Below, in pieces: positions 1 to 5,340 of a stretch of DNA of 5,340 bases (the stretch's first letter is position 1; every line of letters begins with the position of its first letter). The notes below the pieces were generated by a model, which saw only the letters and a program-made list of their open reading frames with translations, had not been told where the DNA came from and did not search any database. The stretch covers positions 1 through 5,340 of the forward strand of contig JAGSPQ010000795.1 in NCBI GenBank assembly GCA_018262385.1, read 5' to 3'. This DNA comes from Myxococcaceae bacterium (GTDB lineage Bacteria > Myxococcota > Myxococcia > Myxococcales > Myxococcaceae). A program made the position numbers and the translations under genes.

Positions 1-1157
1 TCGGGGAGGTCGGGGGCCGGCGGGTGCTGGTGCGGGAAGCGGCGTTCGGGGTGTCGCTGCGGGACCTCGCCCGGGGGGAGCCCGGCCTGCAGCCGGCGGT
101 GGCGGTCTGGTGCGCGCTCGAGCTGTGCGCGGCGATCGCCCAGTGGGCTGCCGCCCAGGCGATCTGCCGCCTCGACGAGCGGCAGCTCAAGGTCGGCTGG
201 GATGGCGCGCTGTTCGTCCCCACCCTCGAGCTCGAGCCGGCCGGGCTGCCGGTGCGAACCGCGCGCCCACCCTCGGTCGACGGGCCGAGCGCGGTCTTCC
301 GGATCTGCGCGGTGCTCGCCTTCGCCCTCACCGGCCGCTCGGCCTTCCGGCAGGACACCGGCGCGCTCGAGCCGCTGCCGAGCGGGCGGGGGATGCTTCC
401 GGCCGGGCTGGCCGCGCTGGTCGAGCAGAACCTCGACCCGTCGCCGGCCGCCCGCCTGGCGGGGATCGCCGAGCTGCGCGCGCAGCTCGAGCCGTTCGGC
501 GCGCCCCCGCCCGACGCGCGCGCGGCGCTGGCCGAGCGCGCCTGCTCCCGCTTCGCCCAGCGCCACGCCTGCGATCTGGCGCGGCTGGCCAGCGTCGGGC
601 TCTGGACTCCCCCGGCGCTCGCGGCCCCGCCTGCCGACGCCGACGGGTGGCGGGTGCTGGGAGATCAGCTGCAGTCGCAGGGAGACCCGCGGGGGCTGCT
701 GATCGCGCTCCACGCCGAACGGGACGCGGCGGTCGATCCCGCCGAAGTGGCGCGGCTCGAGCAGGAAGCCCAGCGGCTGATCGATCGCCACGGGGCGCTG
801 GTGCCGCCGGTCTACCCGCGGGCGGCGAGCTTCGGCTGGCGCTTCGGCTTTGTCCGCTCGGCCCAGCTGATTCGCACCGGCTCGCGCTACCTGGTGCCGC
901 TGCTGCTGGCGCACCCGTCGCTGCAGTTCCTCGAGGAGCTCTCGTTCACCACCGGCGGCACCGGAGACGCCGAGCAGCGGGTGAAGGACCTGTGCGAGCG
1001 GCGGCCGCGGACCCTGAAGGTGCTGAAGATGCCGGGGTTGACCGCGGAGCACCGCGCGGCGCTGCAGCGGGCGATGCCCTGGCTCGAGCGGGTGGAGCTG
1101 GCCCGGGTGAACGAGCCACCCGGATTCTTCCGCCGACTCCTGCGGCGACTGCGGTGA
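1..1157 (+). CDS. Pseudokinase-like protein with C-terminal TIGR02996-like tail (5' partial)
   Basis: The frame is open from base 3, so the true start probably lies upstream of the window. A GTG at 24 gives a 377-residue piece, used here for numbering. Residues 1-15 (VLVREAAFGVSLRDL when read with the preceding codon) look like a kinase hinge. Residues 46-61 sit where HRDLKPEN would be but read ICRLDERQLK, and no DFG follows. Residues 88-157 (FRICAVLAFALTGRSAF, then LDPSPAARLAGIAELRAQL) resemble the C-lobe helices of bacterial Ser/Thr kinases. Loss of the catalytic Asp, Lys and Asn positions suggests a non-catalytic fold. Residues 208-235 (LGDQLQSQGDPRGLLIALH) resemble the TIGR02996 domain found mostly in myxobacteria. 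The last 100 residues have a leucine-rich-repeat-like feel, and the end is Arg-rich (FFRRLLRRLR). No signal peptide or membrane segment is visible in this part. The role is unknown; a scaffold or regulator is inference. It ends 10-25 bases before glgX. Confidence 0.7.
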   Translation, partial: GEVGGRRVLVREAAFGVSLRDLARGEPGLQPAVAVWCALELCAAIAQWAAAQAICRLDERQLKVGWDGALFVPTLELEPAGLPVRTARPPSVDGPSAVFRICAVLAFALTGRSAFRQDTGALEPLPSGRGMLPAGLAALVEQNLDPSPAARLAGIAELRAQLEPFGAPPPDARAALAERACSRFAQRHACDLARLASVGLWTPPALAAPPADADGWRVLGDQLQSQGDPRGLLIALHAERDAAVDPAEVARLEQEAQRLIDRHGALVPPVYPRAASFGWRFGFVRSAQLIRTGSRYLVPLLLAHPSLQFLEELSFTTGGTGDAEQRVKDLCERRPRTLKVLKMPGLTAEHRAALQRAMPWLERVELARVNEPPGFFRRLLRRLR

Positions 1158-1163
1158 ACCCTG

Positions 1164-1170
1164 TTAGATG
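1164..1170 (+). promoter_or_regulatory. Putative -10-like element ahead of glgX
   Basis: TTAGAT (1164-1169) lies in the short gap after the pseudokinase stop, 13 bases before the GTG at 1183. It contains a TAG core like the elements ahead of terC and apaG. No Shine-Dalgarno sequence precedes either candidate glgX start, so a very short leader starting near 1175 would fit. No convincing -35 hexamer is visible at 17 bases' spacing. This is inference from position and similarity only. Confidence 0.35.
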
Positions 1171-3258
1171 TGCTCCCTCATCGTGACTGCCCCCTTAGAA
1201 GTCTGGCCAGGCGTGCCGTACCCGTTGGGCGCTTCCTCCGACGCGCGGGGAGTGAACTTCGCCGTCTACAGCGAAGGGGCGACCGCGATCGAGCTGGTCC
1301 TCTTCGACGGCGAGGATCCTTCGAAGCAGACCCACGTCTTCCCGCTGCTCGATGTCACCAACCACGTCTGGCATGGGTACGTGCCGAAGCTGCGCCCCGG
1401 TCAGCTCTACGGCTATCGCGCCCACGGCCCCTGGGATCCTGCGCACGGGCTGCGCTTCAACGGCAAGAAGCTGCTGGTCGACCCCTACGCGAAGGCGGTC
1501 AGCGGCAAGCCCGACTGGAAGGAGCCGCTCCACGGCAGCAACTTCGACGCCGCGGGAGTCGAGACCCGCAACGACGGCGACTCGGTGCGCGGCGCGCCCC
1601 GCAGCGTGGTGGTCGCCGACGAGTTCGACTGGTCGGGCGAGCGGCGCCCCGAGGTGCTGTGGCGCAAGACGGTGATCTACGAGCTGCACGTCAAGGGCTT
1701 CACCGCCAAGCACCCCCGGGTTCCTCCCGAGCTGCGCGGCACCTACCTGGGCCTCGCCCACCCGGGAGTGATCGGCCACCTCACCTCGCTGGGGGTGACC
1801 TCGGTGCAGTTGCTGCCGGTGCACGAGGCGGCGTCCGAGGGCTTCATCCTCGAGAAGGGGTTGAGCAACTACTGGGGCTACAACACGCTGGGCTTCTTCG
1901 CTCCCGATCAGCGCTTCTCGTCTTCCGGCGCGCGCGGCGAGCAGGTGCACGAGTTCAAGACGATGGTGAAGGCGCTCCACGCGGCGGGCCTCGAGGTGCT
2001 GCTCGACGTCGTCTACAACCACACCTGCGAAGGCAACGAGCGTGGCCCGACCTTGAGCTACCGCGGGCTCGACGCGCCGGTCTGGTACTGGCTCGACCCG
2101 GCCCACCCCTCGCGCCACCTCGACTTCACCGGCTGCGGCAACAGCCTGAACATGCGCCACCCCCAGGTGCTCAAGCTGGCGATGGACTCGCTGCGCTACT
2201 GGGTCACCGAGATGCACGTCGACGGGTTCCGCTTCGATCTGGCGACCACCCTCGGGCGGCGCGGCGGGGGCGAGTTCGATCCCACCGGGCCGTTCTTCCA
2301 GGCGATCAACCAGGACCCGGTGCTCTCGCGCGTGAAGCTGATCGCCGAGCCCTGGGACGTGGGCCTCGGGGGCTATCGGGTGGGGCAGTTTCCGCTGCTG
2401 TGGGCCGAGTGGAACGACAAGTACCGTGAGAGCATCCGCCGCTTCTGGCGCGGCGACGAACGGCAGGCGGCCGACATCGGCTACCGGCTCACCGGCAGCT
2501 CGGACCTGTTCAAGATCTCAGGCCGGCGCCCGACCGCGAGCCTCAACTACGTCACCTGCCACGACGGCTTCACCCTGCGCGATCTGGTCAGCTACAACCA
2601 GAAGCACAACGAGCTGAACGGCGAAGAGAACCGCGACGGCGCCGGCGAGAACCACAGCTCCAACTGCGGGGTGGAAGGCGAGACCGACGATGCGCTGGTG
2701 CTGGCGCTGCGCGATCGCCAGCAGCGCAACCTGCTGGCGACGCTCTTCCTCTCGGTCGGCACCCCGATGCTCTGCGCGGGCGACGAGCTGGGCCGCAGCC
2801 AGTGGGGCAACAACAACGCCTGGTGCCAGGACAACGCGCTCTCGTGGATCGACTGGGAATTGGACGAGGCGCGGGCGGGGTTCCTCACCTTCGCCAAGGC
2901 GTGCCTGAAGCTGCGCCGCGAGCACCCGGTGCTGCAGCGCCGCAACTTCTTCCTCGGCTCGACCCTCGAGGACTCGCAGTTCCGCGACCTCGCCTGGTTC
3001 CGGTCGGACGGAAGAGAGATGCAGCAGGGTGACTGGGCGCAGCCGCACATCCGCTGCCTGGGCTGGTTCCTCGGCGGCGACGCGATCGGCGCCCGCGGCC
3101 CCGACGGGCGCAAGGTGATCGGCCGCAGCCTGCTGATCTACGTCAACGCCGGAGCCGAGGCGGTCGAGCTCCACGTGCCCCAGCCTGATCGTGATGCAGC
3201 AGTTGAGCAAAGCCGTGTAGCTTCGCGCGCGCCTTGGGTACCCCTCTTCTCTGGATAG
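1168..3258 (+). CDS. glgX: Glycogen debranching enzyme GlgX (GH13 isoamylase type), C-terminus altered
   Basis: Hydrolyses alpha-1,6 branches of glycogen, normally the short stubs left by phosphorylase, in the cytoplasm. Numbering is from ATG 1168 (696 residues). Residues 15-105 form a CBM48/isoamylase N-terminal domain (VWPGVPYPLGA, GVNFAVYSE). The GH13 barrel follows with all four conserved regions: DVVYNHT (D280-T286), GFRFDLA with nucleophile D357, IAEPWD with acid/base E394, and TCHDGF with D466. The spacing closely matches archaeal TreX from memory. GDELGRSQWGNNN (about 538-550) is another family hallmark. Homology fades at about residue 672 (HVPQP). The last 24 residues look non-native and run into terC, so the C-terminal beta-domain is cut short. 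The start is uncertain: GTG 1183 (MTAPLEVWPG, 691 residues) fits family N-termini better than ATG 1168, which overlaps a -10-like element. Neither has a Shine-Dalgarno sequence. No other glycogen gene is in the window. Confidence 0.93.
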   Translation: MCSLIVTAPLEVWPGVPYPLGASSDARGVNFAVYSEGATAIELVLFDGEDPSKQTHVFPLLDVTNHVWHGYVPKLRPGQLYGYRAHGPWDPAHGLRFNGKKLLVDPYAKAVSGKPDWKEPLHGSNFDAAGVETRNDGDSVRGAPRSVVVADEFDWSGERRPEVLWRKTVIYELHVKGFTAKHPRVPPELRGTYLGLAHPGVIGHLTSLGVTSVQLLPVHEAASEGFILEKGLSNYWGYNTLGFFAPDQRFSSSGARGEQVHEFKTMVKALHAAGLEVLLDVVYNHTCEGNERGPTLSYRGLDAPVWYWLDPAHPSRHLDFTGCGNSLNMRHPQVLKLAMDSLRYWVTEMHVDGFRFDLATTLGRRGGGEFDPTGPFFQAINQDPVLSRVKLIAEPWDVGLGGYRVGQFPLLWAEWNDKYRESIRRFWRGDERQAADIGYRLTGSSDLFKISGRRPTASLNYVTCHDGFTLRDLVSYNQKHNELNGEENRDGAGENHSSNCGVEGETDDALVLALRDRQQRNLLATLFLSVGTPMLCAGDELGRSQWGNNNAWCQDNALSWIDWELDEARAGFLTFAKACLKLRREHPVLQRRNFFLGSTLEDSQFRDLAWFRSDGREMQQGDWAQPHIRCLGWFLGGDAIGARGPDGRKVIGRSLLIYVNAGAEAVELHVPQPDRDAAVEQSRVASRAPWVPLFSG
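3182..3220 (+). other. Probable native 3' end of glgX, out of frame after an internal deletion
   Basis: In the frame starting at 3182 the bases encode SLIVMQQLSKAV followed by TAG at 3218-3220. GlgX/TreX-type proteins usually end with a short strand of the form (A/G)RSL-hydrophobic-hydrophobic, so this reads as the true GlgX terminus displaced by +1 relative to the upstream frame. About 20-40 codons of beta-domain expected between HVPQ and SLIVM are absent. Restoring the frame requires 3n+2 missing bases. With this stop, the gap to terC would be 13 bases rather than a 25-base overlap. The match rests on remembered family endings, not on an alignment. Confidence 0.6.
3218..3223 (+). promoter_or_regulatory. 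Putative -10-like element ahead of terC (TAGCTT)
   Basis: TAGCTT fits a TAnnnT -10 hexamer and ends 10 bases before the TTG start. Its TAG is also the stop codon of the displaced native glgX ending. The shared string GCTTCGCGC recurs in the apaG upstream region. No clear -35 box and no ribosome binding site are visible, so a leaderless or near-leaderless transcript is possible. Confidence 0.35.
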
Positions 3259-4139
3259 CTTTCATCGCCGGCGTGCTCGCCCTGGTGGTGATCGACCTCA
3301 GCCTGGTGAAGGCGAAGGGCGGCACCGTCTCGGTGAAGTCCGCCGCGATCTGGGTGGGGGTCTACGTCGTCCTCGCGATGGCGTTCGCCGGCTACCTGTA
3401 CACCCTGGGCGGGATCAAGACGGCGGGCACCTTCCTCACCGTCTACGTGATCGAGTACGCGCTCTCGGTCGACAACCTGTTCGTCTTCCTGGTCATCTTC
3501 AGCTACTTCAAGATCAAGAAAGAAGCGCAGCACCGGCTGCTCTACTGGGGCGTGCTGGGCGCGTTCGCGATGCGGGCGCTGCTGATCGGCCTGGGCGCGC
3601 AGCTGGTGACCCAGTTCGTCTTCATCCTCTACGGGTTCGGGGTGTTCCTGCTCTACACCGCGTGGAAGCTGATCACCACGGCGGACGACGAGGAGGTCGA
3701 CCCGGAGAAGAACATCATCCTGCGCTGGTCGCGCAAGGTGCTGCCGGTCGCGACCGAGGATCACGGCAAGGCGTTCTTCGCCAAAGAGCACGGCAAGAGC
3801 GTGGTGACGCCGCTGTTCCTCGTCCTGCTGGTGGTCGAGACCTCCGACGTGCTGTTCGCGCTCGACTCGATCCCCGCCGCGCTGGGGATCAGCCAGGACC
3901 CGTTCATCGTCTTCACCGCCAACGCCTGCGCGGTGATGGGGCTGCGCTCGCTGTTCTTCGTCGTCTCGAAGCTGATGGACTCGTTCCACTACCTGAAGAT
4001 CGGGCTGGGGATCATCCTCGGCTTCGTCGGGATCAAGCTGATCCTCGAGACCTGGCAGCACGACTGGACGAAGGAGCACGAGGGGCTGGTGATCGGCGGC
4101 AGCCTCGGGTTCATCGCGGTGGTGGCGGCGAAAGAGTAG
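3234..4139 (+). CDS. terC: TerC/Alx-family integral membrane protein
   Basis: A 301-residue polytopic inner-membrane protein of the TerC/Alx family. Members are linked to tellurite resistance, Mn2+ export or homeostasis, and alkaline-pH response; the substrate here is not known. About eight hydrophobic segments are visible, roughly at 5-22, 37-57, 66-91, 102-121, 126-145, 190-211, 222-246 and 255-272, with a short last one at 284-298. Family signatures are present: YVIEYALSVDNLFVF (71-85, with E74, D80 and N81) and VETSDVLFALDSIPA (201-215, with E202, D205 and D211). These acidic residues in membrane helices are the presumed metal-handling sites. A hydrophilic loop lies at about 147-187. The start is TTG (MGTPLLWIAF): the frame is closed by TGA at 3204-3206 and holds no ATG or GTG before 3234. 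There is no Shine-Dalgarno sequence. The C-terminus (SLGFIAVVAAKE) looks roughly 10 residues shorter than many relatives. Overlap with the annotated glgX end probably results from the glgX damage. Confidence 0.93.
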   Translation: MGTPLLWIAFIAGVLALVVIDLSLVKAKGGTVSVKSAAIWVGVYVVLAMAFAGYLYTLGGIKTAGTFLTVYVIEYALSVDNLFVFLVIFSYFKIKKEAQHRLLYWGVLGAFAMRALLIGLGAQLVTQFVFILYGFGVFLLYTAWKLITTADDEEVDPEKNIILRWSRKVLPVATEDHGKAFFAKEHGKSVVTPLFLVLLVVETSDVLFALDSIPAALGISQDPFIVFTANACAVMGLRSLFFVVSKLMDSFHYLKIGLGIILGFVGIKLILETWQHDWTKEHEGLVIGGSLGFIAVVAAKE

Positions 4140-4142
4140 GCT
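4137..4142 (+). promoter_or_regulatory. Putative -10-like element ahead of apaG (TAGGCT)
   Basis: TAGGCT fits TAnnnT and ends 12 bases before the apaG ATG. Its TAG doubles as the terC stop codon. It is followed by TCGCGC, so TAG(G)CTTCGCGC is common to the terC and apaG upstream regions. No Shine-Dalgarno or convincing -35 hexamer is seen. apaG could equally be read through from terC. Confidence 0.33.
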
Positions 4143-4154
4143 TCGCGCTCCCCC

Positions 4155-4538
4155 ATGTCCGACACCACCACCGAAGGAATCCGGATTCGCATCAAGCCCA
4201 GCTACTGGGCCGAGCGCAGCGAGCCGGAGCACAACCAGTTTGCATTCACCTACACCGTGACCATCTCGAACGTCGGCACCGAGCCCGCGCAGCTGAAGAG
4301 CCGCTTCTGGGTCATCACCGACGGCGACGGGCGGGTGGAGGAAGTGCGCGGAGAAGGCGTGGTCGGCAAGCAGCCGAAGCTCGCTCCGGGCGAGTCGTTC
4401 GAATACACCAGCTGGGCGATGTTGAAGACCCCGTTCGGGACGATGCGCGGCACCTACTTCTTCGCCCGGCCGGACGGCAAAGGCTTCGAGGGGAAGATTG
4501 GAGAGTTCGCGCTGGTGCAGCCCAACTCACTTCACTGA
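4155..4538 (+). CDS. apaG: ApaG domain protein
   Basis: A 127-residue protein close to the E. coli ApaG length (about 125). ApaG is a small cytosolic beta-sandwich (fibronectin III/immunoglobulin-like) protein associated genetically with Co2+ resistance and Mg2+ efflux. Its biochemical role is not settled. Visible hallmarks are FAFTYTVTISNVG (29-41), the RFWVITDGDGRVEEVRGEGVVGKQP block (50-74) with its glycine-rich GEGVVG (66-71), LAPGESFEYTSW (76-87), and FGTMRGTY (94-101). The ATG at 4155 is the natural start, 15 bases after the terC stop. It has no Shine-Dalgarno sequence but is preceded by a TAGGCT element. E. coli apaG sits with ksgA and apaH; here it instead follows terC, another gene tied to metal ions. 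That functional link is inference. The gene looks intact. Confidence 0.95.
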   Translation: MSDTTTEGIRIRIKPSYWAERSEPEHNQFAFTYTVTISNVGTEPAQLKSRFWVITDGDGRVEEVRGEGVVGKQPKLAPGESFEYTSWAMLKTPFGTMRGTYFFARPDGKGFEGKIGEFALVQPNSLH

Positions 4539-4540
4539 GT
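4525..4540. other. Convergent stop-codon overlap with small inverted repeat
   Basis: The ends of apaG (+, TGA 4536-4538) and sua5 (-, TGA read from 4529-4527) overlap by 12 bases. The overlap is framed by an inverted repeat, ACTCA (4525-4529) and TGAGT (4536-4540), with a six-base centre. Each arm contains one of the two stops. The stem is too short and lacks a T-run on either side, so it is not called a terminator. Confidence 0.5.
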
Positions 4541-5340
4541 CGCGGGGCGCGGCGGCGCGGGTGAGGCGATCTCGAACCGCCAGCCCCAGGCCCGCTTCCG
4601 CCGGCAGCACGGCGACGATCACGTCGTAGCCGGCCTCGTCGATCTGCCGCAGGGTGGCGTAGAGCACCCGCGCGGCGTCGGCCGGATCCGAGGGCAGGGG
4701 GAAGTGCCGGACGTTCGGCGGCAGGGCGGGCTTCTGCGCCGACAGCACCGCCACCGCCGCGCCCCACAGATCGCGCTGCGCGGCCTCGTCGGCCAGCTTG
4801 TCCTGGGTGGTGAGGACCAGGCCCGCGCGGGGCGCGTAGTGCGAGGGGAGCATCCCCGGCGCGCGGACCTCGGGGGCGGGCGGGGCGAGCTCGAGGCCGA
4901 GCAGGGCCTCGAGCTGCTCTTTGGGCACTCCGCCGGGGCGAAGCAGCCGCGGGGTGGCCGAGGACAGATCGACGATCGTCGACTCGACCCCGACGGTGCA
5001 CGGGCCGCCGTCGAAGATCAGATCCACTTCGTCGCCCAGGTCGTCGATCACGTGCTGGGCGGTGGTGGGGCTGAGGTGCCCGAACTTGTTCGCGCTCGGA
5101 GCGGCGAGGCCTCCGCCGAACTCTCGCAGCACCGCCAGCGCGAGCGGGTGGTTGGGGATCCGCAGGGCGACGGTGTCCTGCCCTCCGGTGATCACGTCCG
5201 AAGCGCGGGCGGTGCGGGGCAACACCAGGGTCAGCGGCCCCGGCCAGAACGCGGCGGCCAGCTGCTGCGCCGCCACCGGCACGGTGCGCGCCCAGTCGGA
5301 CAGCTGGGCCACGTCGCAGAGGTGGACGATCAGCGGGTGG
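4527..5340 (-). CDS. sua5: Sua5/YrdC-type L-threonylcarbamoyladenylate synthase (5' partial)
   Basis: Makes threonylcarbamoyl-AMP from threonine, bicarbonate and ATP, the first step of the universal t6A37 modification of ANN-decoding tRNAs, in the cytosol. The frame stays open to the window edge (first whole codon 5339-5337, HPLIVHLCD), so roughly 60 N-terminal residues lie outside. A GTG at 5312 is internal, not the start. Visible YrdC-domain marks, numbered from 5312, are FWPGPLTLVLP (22-32), VALRIPNHP (48-56), the nucleotide-pocket motif APSANKFG (71-78), GGPCTVGVESTIVDLS (102-117), and RPGGVP (125-130). The linker APGMLPSHYAPRA (151-163) matches the Sua5 linker. Residues 185-255 (LYATLRQIDEAGYDVIVAV, GLGLAVRDRLTRAA) form a Sua5 C-terminal domain. 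It is therefore the long Sua5 form rather than short TsaC. It converges on apaG, with the last 12 bases overlapping. Confidence 0.94.
   Translation of the reverse strand, partial: HPLIVHLCDVAQLSDWARTVPVAAQQLAAAFWPGPLTLVLPRTARASDVITGGQDTVALRIPNHPLALAVLREFGGGLAAPSANKFGHLSPTTAQHVIDDLGDEVDLIFDGGPCTVGVESTIVDLSSATPRLLRPGGVPKEQLEALLGLELAPPAPEVRAPGMLPSHYAPRAGLVLTTQDKLADEAAQRDLWGAAVAVLSAQKPALPPNVRHFPLPSDPADAARVLYATLRQIDEAGYDVIVAVLPAEAGLGLAVRDRLTRAAAPRDSVK

Noticed and set aside
1126..1155. Repeated CGACTCCTGCGG / CGACTGCGG and nearby CCGC/GCGG pairing at the end of the pseudokinase gene as a terminator
   Set aside because: The repeats encode the Arg-rich tail, the possible stems are short, and no T-run follows.
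110..1186. Second long forward frame over the pseudokinase gene
   Set aside because: Almost entirely Ala, Arg, Gly and Pro, typical of an off-frame reading in GC-rich DNA. It carries no motif.
1195..2217. Reverse-strand frame of 340 codons opposite glgX
   Set aside because: Low-complexity shadow composition. The opposite strand encodes GlgX with all catalytic motifs.
3186..3233. A yybP-ykoY manganese riboswitch or alx-type pH-responsive leader before terC
   Set aside because: These leaders commonly precede TerC/Alx genes, but only 13 bases separate the probable glgX stop from the TTG start, and no matching structure is seen.
3138..4232. Long reverse-strand frame of 364 codons opposite terC
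   Set aside because: Its composition is rich in His, Asp, Gln, Arg and Val, and it lacks recognisable motifs, as expected for a shadow of a GC-rich gene. The + strand holds a clear TerC protein.
5287..5312. GTG at 5312 as the start of the threonylcarbamoyl-AMP synthase
   Set aside because: The frame continues upstream with HPLIVHLCD, a conserved part of the YrdC domain, so the true start lies outside the window.

Overview
This is a GC-rich chromosomal segment, strongly biased to G/C at third codon positions. It most likely comes from a myxobacterium-like deltaproteobacterium (Myxococcota). The best pointer is the first gene, which joins a degenerate Ser/Thr-kinase fold to a tail resembling the 'DPRGEFIAL' domain (TIGR02996-like) common in that phylum. 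The assignment is inferred from gene style and composition; no ribosomal or other firm taxonomic marker lies in the window.

Layout, left to right. (1) The 3' part of a pseudokinase-like gene on + (bases 1-1157, 5' end outside the window). (2) glgX, a GH13 isoamylase-type glycogen debranching enzyme on +. All catalytic residues are present, but the C-terminus is damaged. (3) A TerC/Alx-family membrane protein on +, with a TTG start. (4) apaG on +. (5) The 3' part of a Sua5-type threonylcarbamoyl-AMP synthase on - (5' end outside the window), tail to tail with apaG and overlapping it by 12 bases. Coding density is close to 100% and no gap exceeds about 25 bases. I see no RNA gene, mobile element, CRISPR array or convincing terminator.

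The four + genes are tightly packed, but their functions (signalling or scaffolding, glycogen breakdown, metal or pH homeostasis, ApaG) do not form one pathway. Each of the three internal starts lacks a Shine-Dalgarno sequence. Instead each has a TAG-containing, -10-like hexamer 10-13 bases ahead of the start codon, so the genes may have their own promoters and very short leaders.

The most informative anomaly is at about 3178-3220. The glgX frame stops resembling its family near residue 672 and runs on to a stop at 3258 inside terC. A different frame encodes a plausible native GlgX ending, SLIVMQQLSKAV plus TAG, just before terC. This looks like an internal deletion of 3n+2 bases, either real or an assembly error. 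I found no clear evidence of an undescribed multi-gene system; the remaining genes are ordinary housekeeping or stress functions.
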